DNA of 64,000 nt from an uncultured Poribacteria bacterium (lineage in GTDB: Bacteria; Poribacteria; WGA-4E; WGA-3G). The stretch lies in contig OY282383.1 of assembly GCA_958295855.1 (NCBI GenBank), positions 5,332,329 to 5,396,328 of the forward strand, read 5' to 3'. Numbering within the stretch: position 1 is the stretch's first letter; every line of letters starts with the position of its first letter. A program made the translations under genes and the position numbers. A model generated the notes under the pieces. The model ran no database searches and was not told the origin of the DNA. It was given only the letters and a program-made list of their open reading frames with translations. Shown piece by piece: positions 17,810-27,590 of the stretch.

Positions 17810-18244
17810 TTACTGGCAAGTGCTGCATCCGCGTCCATCACAATTCGGACAGCCATCGTCATCTGGCGGTTGACATGTGCTGCATCCGCGTCCATCACAA
17901 TCATAGCAGTTATCTACTACTGTGAGCTCATCCCAGAGCCATAACCCTCCAGAGATAATGACGGCCACGCTAGCACCAATGCCAAGTCCCAATGCAATGG
18001 CAGGTGTGCCAGCAAAGACGGTTATACCTCCAGCAGCAATCCCGAGCGCGACACCAACGATAGCAGCTCCTGATGCAGCTGAACCTTGCCACTCTGCCTC
18101 GGAGGGTTGAGCGAACGGGGGATATGTGTACGTGAATATGATGAGTGATATTACCACCATATTAATACAATGGATGAGCGGTATTCGTTTCGTCACCCAT
18201 GGAATCGCCCTAGTGAAAATTGTAGTCATGAGATGTAACCCCAT
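17810..18244 (-). CDS. Small Gly-rich membrane protein with C-terminal CxxCxGxGCxxC repeats
   Basis: AAIVGVALGIAAGGITVFAGTPAIALGLGIGASVAVIISGG then NCYDCDGRGCSTCQ...GCPNCDGRGCSTCQ. Confidence 0.55.
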   Translation of the reverse strand: MGLHLMTTIFTRAIPWVTKRIPLIHCINMVVISLIIFTYTYPPFAQPSEAEWQGSAASGAAIVGVALGIAAGGITVFAGTPAIALGLGIGASVAVIISGGLWLWDELTVVDNCYDCDGRGCSTCQPPDDDGCPNCDGRGCSTCQ

Positions 18245-19031
18245 GATTTGAGATTGAGTCTGTGCCTGAATTCCTTGAATGCCTTCTGATGATAGCGAGA
18301 AATATCAAGATTGAAAGGTGCTTAGTGTTTCTCCAAGCCGTTTGGCAGAACCGCTAAAAGAATTTCTGTGCTGTACGCTCCCCAACATGCTGCGTCTGCC
18401 CGCCAGTTTTTCGGGATTTCTGTTGCTTTGGCTACCTACCATGCTTGTTGAGCAACATCAGGAGATTGCCGCCTCTACCGAAGGCACATCTTAAGAAAGA
18501 ATAGCAATCAGGAAGATACAGATAACTGCGGGGACAAGGAGGAGACTCAGTGCCCCGCGATAGCAGAGATTCTGCCATCGCGGGCATACTAGTTCAGCAA
18601 GGCGTGCCAAGAATTCTCTTTACTTACGCTTTAACCTAGAACGCCACCGAGGCAACACCTCTGAGTTACTATCATCAATAGAACCCAAAAAAGAAAAAAA
18701 GGCAATAGAAACCAATCCTGTGGCAACTACTGCCCAAGTTTCTCCAGTAATAAGCCCAAGTAAAGCAATCAGAATACCATAAAACAGATACTTCATAATA
18801 TATCACCGAAACAATCATGGCGCATCACTAGCGCTGTAGCAAGCATGAGAACCGCAACATAACTATCACAAGAACTACAATATCCTGAAGAACCAGGTGA
18901 TGTAGGTGTCGTCTCCAGTGTTTCTTACTTTGGTATCTGCGTTGCTCGCGTGCCGTTTGCGTAACCGATGCAGAGAGCCGCGATCCCGAGGATTGCCAGT
19001 GTGGCAAGACTGTATAAGTGAGTGTCTTTCA

Positions 19032-19739
19032 TCACTCAATCCCTTCTAAGGGGGTGTATCCGTAATCAGCAAGCGTCTCTAACAGGGAATTCCATCCGAT
19101 GTCTAGAAGTTCGGAGGTTTCGACATCTAAATCTTTACTTAAACCGAGCACCCGGGAACCGGCGGGCGTCTTCAGGAAATCGTTGTACACATAGTTTTTT
19201 ATTTGCAGAAACAATGCGCGCTGTTCCTCTGGAGATTTTGATTCAAGCCGATGAACAAACTCTGGAACTTTCCGATCTTTGACATCTTGCGCCCTTTTTC
19301 GTCCGGCGGCAAGGTGCTCTTTATAGCGGAAGACCTCCGCCATCAAAGCTTTAAACTCAGCGTTTTCGGCTTCGTTTTCTTCCCGTGAATGAGTATGTGG
19401 ATGTTCACTTGCAGTGCCCTCGTTTGCGACGTTGTCCGGAGTGGATGGGGCAGTGTCAGTGGGTAGAATCTCCTCAGCGTTTGGGTTTCTCGCAGTGTTC
19501 TCCTGATTCATGACAGTGGATACCTCTGTCCCATCTGGGGGTTCGTGGGCATGTTTTTCTATGGAAAGTTGTTTTGCTGTTGCGGTATCCTGCGTTATCG
19601 GGGCTGCGGGTTTATAGACTTTCTTGGGTTCTGCCTTCAATGCTTTCTGGGCGGGGCGGTGGTGCCCAAAATACCACAAGGCAGTTCCGCCCATTAATAA
19701 AAAGAGGACAAGGTAGGTTGGCACGGTAAACTTTCTCAT
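19032..19739 (-). CDS. Single-TM, Glu-rich hypothetical protein
   Basis: N-terminal TM MRKFTVPTYLVLFLLMGGTALWYFG followed by charged, probably helical region. Confidence 0.6.
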   Translation of the reverse strand: MRKFTVPTYLVLFLLMGGTALWYFGHHRPAQKALKAEPKKVYKPAAPITQDTATAKQLSIEKHAHEPPDGTEVSTVMNQENTARNPNAEEILPTDTAPSTPDNVANEGTASEHPHTHSREENEAENAEFKALMAEVFRYKEHLAAGRKRAQDVKDRKVPEFVHRLESKSPEEQRALFLQIKNYVYNDFLKTPAGSRVLGLSKDLDVETSELLDIGWNSLLETLADYGYTPLEGIE

Positions 19740-19960
19740 TTCTGAATCTCCTTTTCTATGGAAACCGGGTTCTCCGCGTCGATGGGTGGTACTTTCACCC
19801 TCGGCGCACCTAAAAATATAGGAAGCTGCCAGTTCATAAAACCATTGTATAAAAAAAGCAACAAATAGTCAAGAAATTTACAAATACAATGATTCTGTTG
19901 CTGCGCGTTCAGATCGATTTGAGCGTCGCCGTTTGATTTTCTGTGATTATTGGGTAAAGT

Positions 19961-20224
19961 TTACCACAAACAGCACTTTATTTCACTAGCGTTCGCTTCT
20001 TCCCAAGCTGCCGCCCAGGTCTTTAGCCTGTTCTTCGCTCGAGACAACCGATTTCTCACGGAGGACTTAGAGACATCCAATATTTGGGCAATCTCCTCGT
20101 AACGCTTGCCTGCGAGTTGCAGTTGGATCATCTTCTGCTCTAATTCAGGAAGTTGTGCGATTGCCTCGAAGAGTTTTGTCCGTCGCTCTTCGTCCAGCGC
20201 GCGTTCTTCCACTGTCTGATGCAC
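19961..20224 (-). pseudogene. ECF sigma-70 region 4-like fragment, N-terminal region apparently missing or decayed
   Basis: LPELEQKMIQLQLAGKRYEEIAQILDVSKSSVRNRLSRAKNRLK; frame open upstream without an obvious ATG (IFQRNIFLRLQNCPPCRLK...). Confidence 0.5.
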
Positions 20225-20528
20225 AGTGACCTCCGCAACTTCTGTCTCAAGGCGGGTGGGAGTTTTGAGGCGGCACGGCGGGCAGTTCTGGAGGCGGAGG
20301 AAGATGTTTCGCTGGAATATGCACCGCGGAGACGGTGATGCTTGATTATACGAAATTATATTAAATTACATTTAATTTTGAGGGTGTTCTGTGGTACTGG
20401 TGTCAAAAAAGCCTGATGTGGCATAGGTGCAGTGCCATTAAGCCAACAGAACCAAGCGAAAAAAAGCAGGTTCCGCGGTGGCAACGATAGCAGGGCTTGC
20501 GGTCCGTACAATTTACAGCAACTAACTC

Positions 20529-20852
20529 TTATTCGGGCTCGATAGTGGGCTCGAGATCGGGATTAGAATCCAGTATACAGTAATGAGGCCCCCCTCGTCC
20601 ATAAGTCGCATTACAATCACTACAAGTCTCATCCTCATTGGAGTCATCGAGTAGATCGCCGATAGTGATACCTGCACCGAGGGAGGTTACAACAACGCTA
20701 ATAATACCAAGTACAGGTCCCCATACAGGGGATGTTATGGCTGCACTGGTGATAGCCACGGCTCCGCCAACAATCGTTAAACCGACACCAACCCACTCTC
20801 TCCAGTCGGAAAAACTGGGGGGCTGGCCAGTGTTATCATTATCGTGAAACAC
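20529..20852 (-). CDS. Small Gly-rich membrane protein with C-terminal Cys motif (paralog-like to 17810-18244)
   Basis: GLTIVGGAVAITSAAITSPVWGPVLGIISVVVTSLGAGITIGDLL...CSDCNATYGRGGPHYC. Confidence 0.5.
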   Translation of the reverse strand: MFHDNDNTGQPPSFSDWREWVGVGLTIVGGAVAITSAAITSPVWGPVLGIISVVVTSLGAGITIGDLLDDSNEDETCSDCNATYGRGGPHYCILDSNPDLEPTIEPE

Positions 20853-20924
20853 ATCAACAGAATGGCTACAGGCACAGTCCTCTGTTTTGCTGATTTATGA
20901 AATCTAATCATTATATAACCTCCC

Positions 20925-21386
20925 TTAATCAATTCTTGCCCGCATTAGACTCAACGCTCGTTGAATGTATTCTGGGGACAATCCTTGTGGGTTTTGTTGA
21001 AGTTCAACTTCCAAAACATCAAGCACTGCGTGTGCAAATTCTTTCGGAAGCTGATTAAACAGGCGCTCAAATTCATCTAAAGTCTCCTCTAGCATGGATT
21101 CAAATTGTAATTTGAGTGCGGCTCTTCCCTCCTTAGTCTGAGCGGTTTTTTGAAGTACATCCGGATCAAAAATGTCTGGATACTTCTCCTGTAAAGTTTG
21201 GGTGTAATCATTCCAATCCGCCAGCAATTCCTTTGCAAGCCGTTCGGCTTCTGCGGTTTCTTCCCAAGGCACATCGGCCGCGTTTTCGCGTTCAACGTGC
21301 GTGAGATAAAGCGTGCATCCGACGACGATGAGGACTAAGCATGCGAGGCCTCCCAGCACGAGCCGGTTGGATAAAAGTTCTTTCAA
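20925..21386 (-). CDS. Single-TM, Glu-rich hypothetical protein (paralog position)
   Basis: MLKELLSNRLVLGGLACLVLIVVGCTLYL TM then helical charged region; ORF track start 21461. Confidence 0.55.
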   Translation of the reverse strand: MKELLSNRLVLGGLACLVLIVVGCTLYLTHVERENAADVPWEETAEAERLAKELLADWNDYTQTLQEKYPDIFDPDVLQKTAQTKEGRAALKLQFESMLEETLDEFERLFNQLPKEFAHAVLDVLEVELQQNPQGLSPEYIQRALSLMRARID

Positions 21387-21425
21387 CATTGTTAGACTCC
21401 TTATGGTATTAATCTCCCTGCTGAG

Positions 21426-21459
21426 GGTATTAGCCCCTGCTTTGCAGGGGTAACATACC
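21426..21459. repeat. Family B palindromic repeat
   Basis: GGTATTAGCCCCTGCTTTGCAGGGGTAACATACC. Confidence 0.8.
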
Positions 21460-21525
21460 ATGTGCAGGGGGAAAATGACAGGTTTGTCAGGGTTGGGTGA
21501 TGTGCTCCAACTATATCTCCCCTGT

Positions 21526-21753
21526 GCCGTTTGATTTTCTGTGATTATTGGGTAAAGTTTACCACAAACAGCACTTTATTTCACTAGCGTTCGCTTCTTC
21601 CCAAGCTGCCGCCCAGGTCTTTAGCCTGTTCTTCGCTCGAGACAACCGATTTCTCACGGAGGACTTAGAGACATCCAATATTTTGGCAATCTCCTCGTAA
21701 CGCTTGCCTGCGAGTTGCAGTTGGATCATCTTCTGCTCTAACTCAGGCTGCAT
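21526..21753 (-). pseudogene. Duplicate of sigma region 4 fragment (~222 bp nearly identical to 19928-20149)
   Basis: MQPELEQKMIQLQLAGKRYEEIAKILDVSKSSVRNRLSRAKNRLKTWAAAWEEANASEIKCCLW; DNA differs at about two positions over ~220 bp. Confidence 0.6.
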
Positions 21754-21980
21754 AGTCGCCTCCAGTCGAAAACAAAATTGTGGCCCTCAAAAGTCAAAGT
21801 GAGGGTTTTGTGCTTTCATAAGACATGCATGCAAATTTCGGGAGAAAGTCTCATAAAGGGCGATTTTTTAGATTTACGCTTGACAACACCAATAGGGACT
21901 TGTAAAATGTAAGATGTCGCGATTCGGAGAACGCTCCTACAGAAGAATGGAATGCCTCCGGCCGGCGAAGGAGCCGCACG

Positions 21981-23015
21981 ATGCCGAACTTTACAGCCGA
22001 AGAACTTACCGAGCTCTGTCTAAATGTCTTCCGACGTTTCAATAATGGGAATATCCCTGAAGCCGAAGCGGAAGTGGTCACCCGTTCTATGGTGGATGCC
22101 AATCGCGTGGGACATGATTCACACGGCGTTATCCATCTACCAAAATATGTACGCGAATTGGAAGCAGGGTTAATCCAGCCTGGGGCTCCGACGGAGACGC
22201 TGCACGAATCTGCCTCGATCGCGGTGTTAGATGGGCATTGGGGCTTCGGTCCTGTGATTGCGACACGCGCCGTTGAATTGGCAATTCGGAAGGCACAGCA
22301 GACAGATGTGAGTGCGGTTGCTGTGTCCCGGTGCAATGAGGTTGGCAGGTTAGGCGGGTATGTATGCCTCGCGGCAGATGCGGAGATGATTGGATTTCTG
22401 ATGGCGAACGACCACGGTGGTGGGGTTTGCGTTGCACCGCACGGCGGCATCGAAGGGCGGCTCTCTACCAATCCGCTCGCGTGTGCTGTGCCGATTGAGG
22501 GACAAGCTCCCATCGTGTTGGATATGTCTACGAGTGTTGTTGCGTCTGGGAAGATTCGGGTTAAACAGCATCGGGAAGAAGCACTTCCGCACGGATGGCT
22601 CATCAACGCGGAAGGCGAGTCAACGACAGACGCGGACGATTTTTATGGGGTGCCGCCTGCCGCTTTGTTGCCATTCGGTGGGAGCGTCTCCGCCCACAAA
22701 GGATTTGGGCTCAGCATCATTGTTGACATCCTTGCGGGAGCATTAACGGGAGCAGGGTGTAGCCGGGGTGAGGATGCCCGCGTCGGCAACGGGCTGTTCG
22801 TGTTTGTAATTAACGTTGCGAGTTTTAGAGGATTTCCAGGATTCAGCGCGGAAGTCGCGCGATTCATCGAGTATCTCAAATCGGCGAAGCGCGCTGCTGG
22901 GTTTGACATAATTCAGATGCCGGGGGAACGCGGTTGGGAGGCACAGCGCAAACAGGGACAGGAGGGTATTCCGATAGACGCGGAGACGTGGCAGCAGATT
23001 CGGGAACTTTTGTAA
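21981..23015 (+). CDS. Malate/L-lactate dehydrogenase family (Ldh2/YlbC type) oxidoreductase
   Basis: DANRVGHDSHGVIHLPKYV, NPLACAVPIEGQAPIVLDMSTSVVASGKI, KGFGLSIIVDILAGALTGA. Confidence 0.88.
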   Translation: MPNFTAEELTELCLNVFRRFNNGNIPEAEAEVVTRSMVDANRVGHDSHGVIHLPKYVRELEAGLIQPGAPTETLHESASIAVLDGHWGFGPVIATRAVELAIRKAQQTDVSAVAVSRCNEVGRLGGYVCLAADAEMIGFLMANDHGGGVCVAPHGGIEGRLSTNPLACAVPIEGQAPIVLDMSTSVVASGKIRVKQHREEALPHGWLINAEGESTTDADDFYGVPPAALLPFGGSVSAHKGFGLSIIVDILAGALTGAGCSRGEDARVGNGLFVFVINVASFRGFPGFSAEVARFIEYLKSAKRAAGFDIIQMPGERGWEAQRKQGQEGIPIDAETWQQIRELL

Positions 23016-23166
23016 GATTTTACAGTCGCGAGGACATCGCCATCGTAAATTTTGGTGACATCTCTCAAAGTGACATGTGCCGTTGTCGATGCTTCTCTGT
23101 TTTTGTAGGGCTGAGGGGGGCTTTGATCTGTGAATAGATCAAAAGCATCCCCTTGCCCTCCAGTGG

Positions 23167-24174
23167 TTATTCTGCTTGTTTCGCTAGGTTTTCTGTCACA
23201 AGTTCAGCGACGGCAGTCTCCAGCGCGTTGCCGCGGAGATTAGCCTTGCGGATAATGCCTTCGCCATCAATCAGGAAGGTAGCCGGGATTCCTGTGATGT
23301 TATACATCGTGGCAATCGTACCGCCGTTATCCAAAAATTGCGGCCACGCGATGCCCTCTTTCTGAATATACGCCTCAAGCGGCGGCTTTGCCCTGTCTAG
23401 GCTGATACCGATGATCTCAAATTGCTGATGCTTGTATTTTTCGTACGTCTTTTTCACATGCGGCATTTCAGCTCTACAGGGACCGCACCACGTTGCCCAA
23501 AAATCCAGCAGCACAACCTTACCGCGATACTTCTCCAACGAGAGCTCTTCCCCCTTCAAATCGGTTACCTGAAAATCCTTTGCGGGTTTTCCTATAAACG
23601 CGGTAGCTGGTGGACCGAAGGGGCTCGGCGGCTGTCCATTCCGCTCCGATTGTTCTAGGGCGAGTATCTGCTTCGCAGTTTTGGCCAGCGAACGTGCTCC
23701 GTATTTCGGGTGATTAACCAGTTTTTCATAGGCTTTATCCGCTTTGTCGTGCATGCTGAGTTTGTCATACGCCAAGCCTAACTCAAACAAGCAGTTTTCC
23801 ACGTAGCGAGCTAAGCGGTAGTCCTTAATGAGCTCCTCAAAGACTGCAATTCCTTCTTCAACGCGCTCGAGCCGAACTAAGGCGTTGCCAAGGAGATAGT
23901 AGACCTGGTCTACCCGTTTGTATTTGGGATGTGCGTCAATAAAGGCTCTCGATTTCTCAACCAATTTCTCAAAATCTTCCGAGTCGCTGTCCGCTTTGAG
24001 ATTTTTAGAAATTGCCTTAATTTCCTGATATTTATAGGCTGTTTTAACGGAAGCAGCCCCAGCAAGGTTAGCACAAAATCCTATCAGCACAAGGCTTGTG
24101 AGTGCGATAATAAGATACCCACAAAAACCTGCCTTTTCTCTTTGATGTGAGCCTGTTTCATTTCGGAAGAACAT
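23167..24174 (-). CDS. TPR plus TlpA/thioredoxin-like redoxin protein
   Basis: VVLLDFWATWCGPCRAEMPHVKKTYEKY; upstream TPR-like helices; ATG 24174 preferred over 24264. Confidence 0.85.
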   Translation of the reverse strand: MFFRNETGSHQREKAGFCGYLIIALTSLVLIGFCANLAGAASVKTAYKYQEIKAISKNLKADSDSEDFEKLVEKSRAFIDAHPKYKRVDQVYYLLGNALVRLERVEEGIAVFEELIKDYRLARYVENCLFELGLAYDKLSMHDKADKAYEKLVNHPKYGARSLAKTAKQILALEQSERNGQPPSPFGPPATAFIGKPAKDFQVTDLKGEELSLEKYRGKVVLLDFWATWCGPCRAEMPHVKKTYEKYKHQQFEIIGISLDRAKPPLEAYIQKEGIAWPQFLDNGGTIATMYNITGIPATFLIDGEGIIRKANLRGNALETAVAELVTENLAKQAE

Positions 24175-24343
24175 CGTAAACCTCCTCAGGTTTGTAATAC
24201 CACATTCATCTAGGCTGTAAGGGCGGAGCTCTGTATCCGCCTGTTCGCCGAATGGGAGAGACAATACAAATCTGGTTAATTTAGTATAAGACAGGTTTGA
24301 AAACTATCTCAAACCTGTCAGAAACGTTTTAGGTGGTTAAGGT

Positions 24344-24934
24344 TTAAAGGGCATTCTGGTAGGAATACGCCAGTAGCAGTTTAATTTCTTCCCGCTGTAC
24401 CTGTTGCAAAAAACGGGTTACATCCGAATCCATGTCGCTTTGGGCAGCTTGACACCAGTCAATAAACTGATATGCATCCCAATTCTCTTCTGCCTCGAGA
24501 GTTTGCGCGATGCGTGCCAGCGTGTCCGATGGATTGGGCGTTTCCTTCAAAAGCGAGATGGCGCGTTCGCGGAGTACTGGAAAGATGGCATGCGTTCCCA
24601 CCCGGCCGAACCAATACTTGGCATTGCTGTAGTCCGGTTCACGGCGGTGCATAATGCCATGCCAGTAGCTACCTGTTGGGTTTCCGAGCTCCTGCGAGAT
24701 GGTATGGGACGCATCCAATGCGTCGTTCCACAGGAGCAATCCGCTTTTAATTGCTTCCCCAAACGTGGTATCTTTCAATGCTTGTCCCTCAAAAAGTGCT
24801 GTCGTTGAGAGTGCCTGGAGGGATTTGGTCAATTCAGCATTCGATTCCAGTTGCGGAACGAGTGCGGGGAGCGGGTTACCCACTTCTAATGTCTCAATGA
24901 TTTCGGCAATTGCCGATGTGTATACTGCACCCAT
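24344..24934 (-). CDS. Hypothetical protein
   Basis: Long ORF with SGTRB-like SYWHGIMHRREPDYSNAKYWFGRVG segment. Confidence 0.6.
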   Translation of the reverse strand: MGAVYTSAIAEIIETLEVGNPLPALVPQLESNAELTKSLQALSTTALFEGQALKDTTFGEAIKSGLLLWNDALDASHTISQELGNPTGSYWHGIMHRREPDYSNAKYWFGRVGTHAIFPVLRERAISLLKETPNPSDTLARIAQTLEAEENWDAYQFIDWCQAAQSDMDSDVTRFLQQVQREEIKLLLAYSYQNAL

Positions 24935-24988
24935 GCGATGCTCCTTCTCCTATAAAGTTTAAGAATTTAAACGGGTATTTTCCGCAGT

Positions 24989-25020
24989 GGCATATCGCCC
25001 CGCTTTGCGGGGTAAATGCC
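24989..25020. repeat. Family B palindromic repeat
   Basis: GGCATATCGCCCCGCTTTGCGGGGTAAATGCC. Confidence 0.7.
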
Positions 25021-25248
25021 TTTAACCCCTTCAGGTAGGAGCCACCTCCAGGTTTCGATGCCTTGGAGGAACCGAATGAACCCATTTATTTTTATAGCTT
25101 CATATCCAATAAATCTAGTTGCCAATTAGTTTACCATTTTTTTCTGAACAAATCAAGCGTTTTGGGGTTAATATCCGAATAAAGGTTGCTATTTAATTTG
25201 AAATGTGGTACACTTAGAGCACTAATCAAGGTTGGCTGCTATATTGAG

Positions 25249-25611
25249 ATGAACATGGGAACTGCGTTTAAAAGAACCTTAATCGTTTTCCTTGGTTTTA
25301 TTGTAATTTTGGGATGTGTTTTAATCGGTGTTATCCAACACTATTCGCAATACGGTACGCTCCCGGAAACGATACAGATGGTAGATTTTTCAGGGATGCT
25401 GGTTGCAGTCTTGGGCGCGTGCATTCTCGGCTTGATTAGCGTGGTGTTAACTTTCGGGTTAGCACGTGCTTGGGCAAGCGAACAGCCGCAGCTTGGCGAA
25501 CGGATTATCCGGCTTGCCCTTGCAGTTAGCATGTGTTTTGTTATCGTGTTCGGGGGTTTGGCAGGCGGACTCATCGTTTTACGGACTTTGTGGACGATCG
25601 GTTTTTTTTAA
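25249..25611 (+). CDS. Hypothetical membrane protein (3 predicted TM)
   Basis: Hydrophobic segments TLIVFLGFIVILGCVLIGVI, LVAVLGACILGLISVVLTFGLA, LALAVSMCFVIVFGGLAGGLIVL. Confidence 0.5.
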   Translation: MNMGTAFKRTLIVFLGFIVILGCVLIGVIQHYSQYGTLPETIQMVDFSGMLVAVLGACILGLISVVLTFGLARAWASEQPQLGERIIRLALAVSMCFVIVFGGLAGGLIVLRTLWTIGFF

Positions 25612-25867
25612 CTTGCATTTGTGTTACCTATATGGTATAATTACATAATTAAGATTCATACGTATGATGTGGCAGTGGTGAAAGCCTGTCCTTGGCAGCT
25701 AAGAGGAGACTTTTGGCCGGTGTTTGACTGGGGCTACACATTTTGTACGTAGAATCTCGCGAGCCAAGGGTTGCTTTCAGAGTGGTTGATTGGTGTGGCC
25801 AACAAATAGATTTGTAGCTTTCTTTCTGCGTGAACTGGAAGCCTATCCGAACTTGGGGGTGTGAAAA

Positions 25868-26413
25868 ATACACTACAGAGGCAGACGTACTCAGAGAACA
25901 AAGGAAAGACAGAGCCGTTCGAATTATCAGATTCGAGCCCGAGAGGTTTTGTTAATCGATCAGGACAACAAGCAGGTTGGTGTTATGCCTACGCGCGACG
26001 CGATGCAACGTGCTGAAGAGGTTGGTTTGGATTTGGTGGAGGTTTCAGCGAACGCCACCCCTCCCGTTTGTAAGATTATGGACTACGGGAAGTATCAGTA
26101 CGAAAAAAACAAGCGCGCGAAAGAGGCAAGGAAGAAACAGAGCAAGGTCGTGATGAAAGGGATGCAGTTCCGTCCGGATACTGCTGAAAACGACTACCAG
26201 TTCAAGAAACGGCATGTTGAGGATTTCCTCGGAAATGGGTGGAAGGTCCGAGCCACCGTCCGGTTTCGAGGGCGAGAAATGCTCCATACGGACCTGGGTA
26301 GAAATTTGCTGAATCGGCTCAAAGACGATCTCGCGCAAATTGCGGATGTGGAACAACCGCCGCGGATGGAAACGCGCATCATGTCTATGATCCTCTCACC
26401 AAAATCTTCGTAA
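25868..26413 (+). CDS. infC: Translation initiation factor IF-3, probable AUA start
   Basis: IHYRGRRTQRTKERQSRSNYQIRAREVLLIDQDNKQVGVMPTRDAMQRAEEVGLDLVEVSANATPPVCKIMDYGKYQYEKNKRAKEARKKQ; in-frame TGA just upstream; GGGGGTG SD-like. Confidence 0.9.
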   Translation: MHYRGRRTQRTKERQSRSNYQIRAREVLLIDQDNKQVGVMPTRDAMQRAEEVGLDLVEVSANATPPVCKIMDYGKYQYEKNKRAKEARKKQSKVVMKGMQFRPDTAENDYQFKKRHVEDFLGNGWKVRATVRFRGREMLHTDLGRNLLNRLKDDLAQIADVEQPPRMETRIMSMILSPKSS

Positions 26414-26488
26414 CAAAATGATAGATAGCGAAGAAGTAGAACAAGTTTGAGTCTCGCGAGCCTAAGGCTTGCTTTCAAGGATATTCTA

Positions 26489-26683
26489 ATGCCCAAAATT
26501 AAAACCCATAAAGGCGCAGCAAAACGTTTCAAATTCACGGCGAAAGGCAAAATCCGGCGCAAGCGTGCATACGGCGGACACCTGTTCCTTTCAAAGACAG
26601 CCAAACGCAAACGTAGATTGCGACAGGCAACCCTCGTTGACGCGAGCAATAAGAAACGTTTGAAACGTCTAATTCATCAGTAG
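26489..26683 (+). CDS. rpmI: 50S ribosomal protein L35
   Basis: MPKIKTHKGAAKRFKFTAKGKIRRKRAYGGHLFLSKTAKRKRRLR. Confidence 0.96.
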   Translation: MPKIKTHKGAAKRFKFTAKGKIRRKRAYGGHLFLSKTAKRKRRLRQATLVDASNKKRLKRLIHQ

Positions 26684-26826
26684 AAGTGCCTGCACTTTGA
26701 AATGTAAGGGTGAAACAACGCTTTGTCTTTCATCGGATAGCAAACGATACCTGTCAGATGAATCCGGTATCATTTCATCCGAGTGAAAATCTCAGAAGCG
26801 TGTTCTGAAGTAGATAGGAGTTTTGA

Positions 26827-27174
26827 ATGGCACGAGTAAAAACAGGGAATGTTCGACGGAAACGGCGCAAACGGATGCTGAAGCATTCCAAAGGGTACCG
26901 CGGGGGCCGCAACAACCTCAAACGTACCGCTACCGAAGCGGTAGAGAAGGGGTGGAACTACGCCTACGCGCACCGACGCGCACGAAAACGCGACTTTAGA
27001 CGGCTTTGGATTGCCAGAATTAACGCCGCCGCAAGATTGCACGGCCTCTCCTACAGCCGATTCATGCACGGACTCAAAACCGCTGGAATCGAATTGGACC
27101 GGAAAGTCCTCGCAGACGTTGCGGTGCATGATGAGGCAGGGTTTGGCCAGCTTGTTGCCCTTGCAAAAGGATAA
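26827..27174 (+). CDS. rplT: 50S ribosomal protein L20
   Basis: [70 protein letters not shown]. Confidence 0.97.
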   Translation: MARVKTGNVRRKRRKRMLKHSKGYRGGRNNLKRTATEAVEKGWNYAYAHRRARKRDFRRLWIARINAAARLHGLSYSRFMHGLKTAGIELDRKVLADVAVHDEAGFGQLVALAKG

Positions 27175-27211
27175 CACTAAAAAACAGAATTATTGAAAGG
27201 TTATGAAGGGC

Positions 27212-27573
27212 TCGGTGCAGTGGCGAGAAATGTGGTATAATCTAATAGAATGCCGTATAATCTACTTTATTAGGTTGGACAGTGTGCGTTCTGTTGCGTG
27301 AATTCGGTTGGGAACACAGGAGAACCCGTCTACGCGCCTCCGCCGATGCAACAGGGCGAAAGCAGAGCACGCATTTTCAAGGCATGCTATACTTCACGTC
27401 GCGACAGCTTAGCCGAGACGTAAAACGCCTGTGAAGCTCGTGTCAGCCCTCACAGCAGATGCGCTTCGGTGTGTCTCGGAGGCAGTGAGCGCAGAAGCAG
27501 GAAGTGTGGCAGCTGATGGCACTAGTCAGATAAGACTAGATTATGCCAGATAATCTATGGCCCACAGAGCGGT
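27212..27573 (+). mobile_element. Non-autonomous tnpB-less IS200/IS605-type derivative between rplT and pheS
   Basis: Left end TCGGTGCAGTGGCG after GGGC; right end GAGACGTAAAACGCCTGTGAAGCTCGTG...GGCAGTGAG...GAAGCAGGAAGTGTGGCAGCTGATGG...CCCACAGAGCGGT as in the tnpB copy. Confidence 0.85.
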
Positions 27574-27590
27574 GGTACCGCGGAAGTAGA

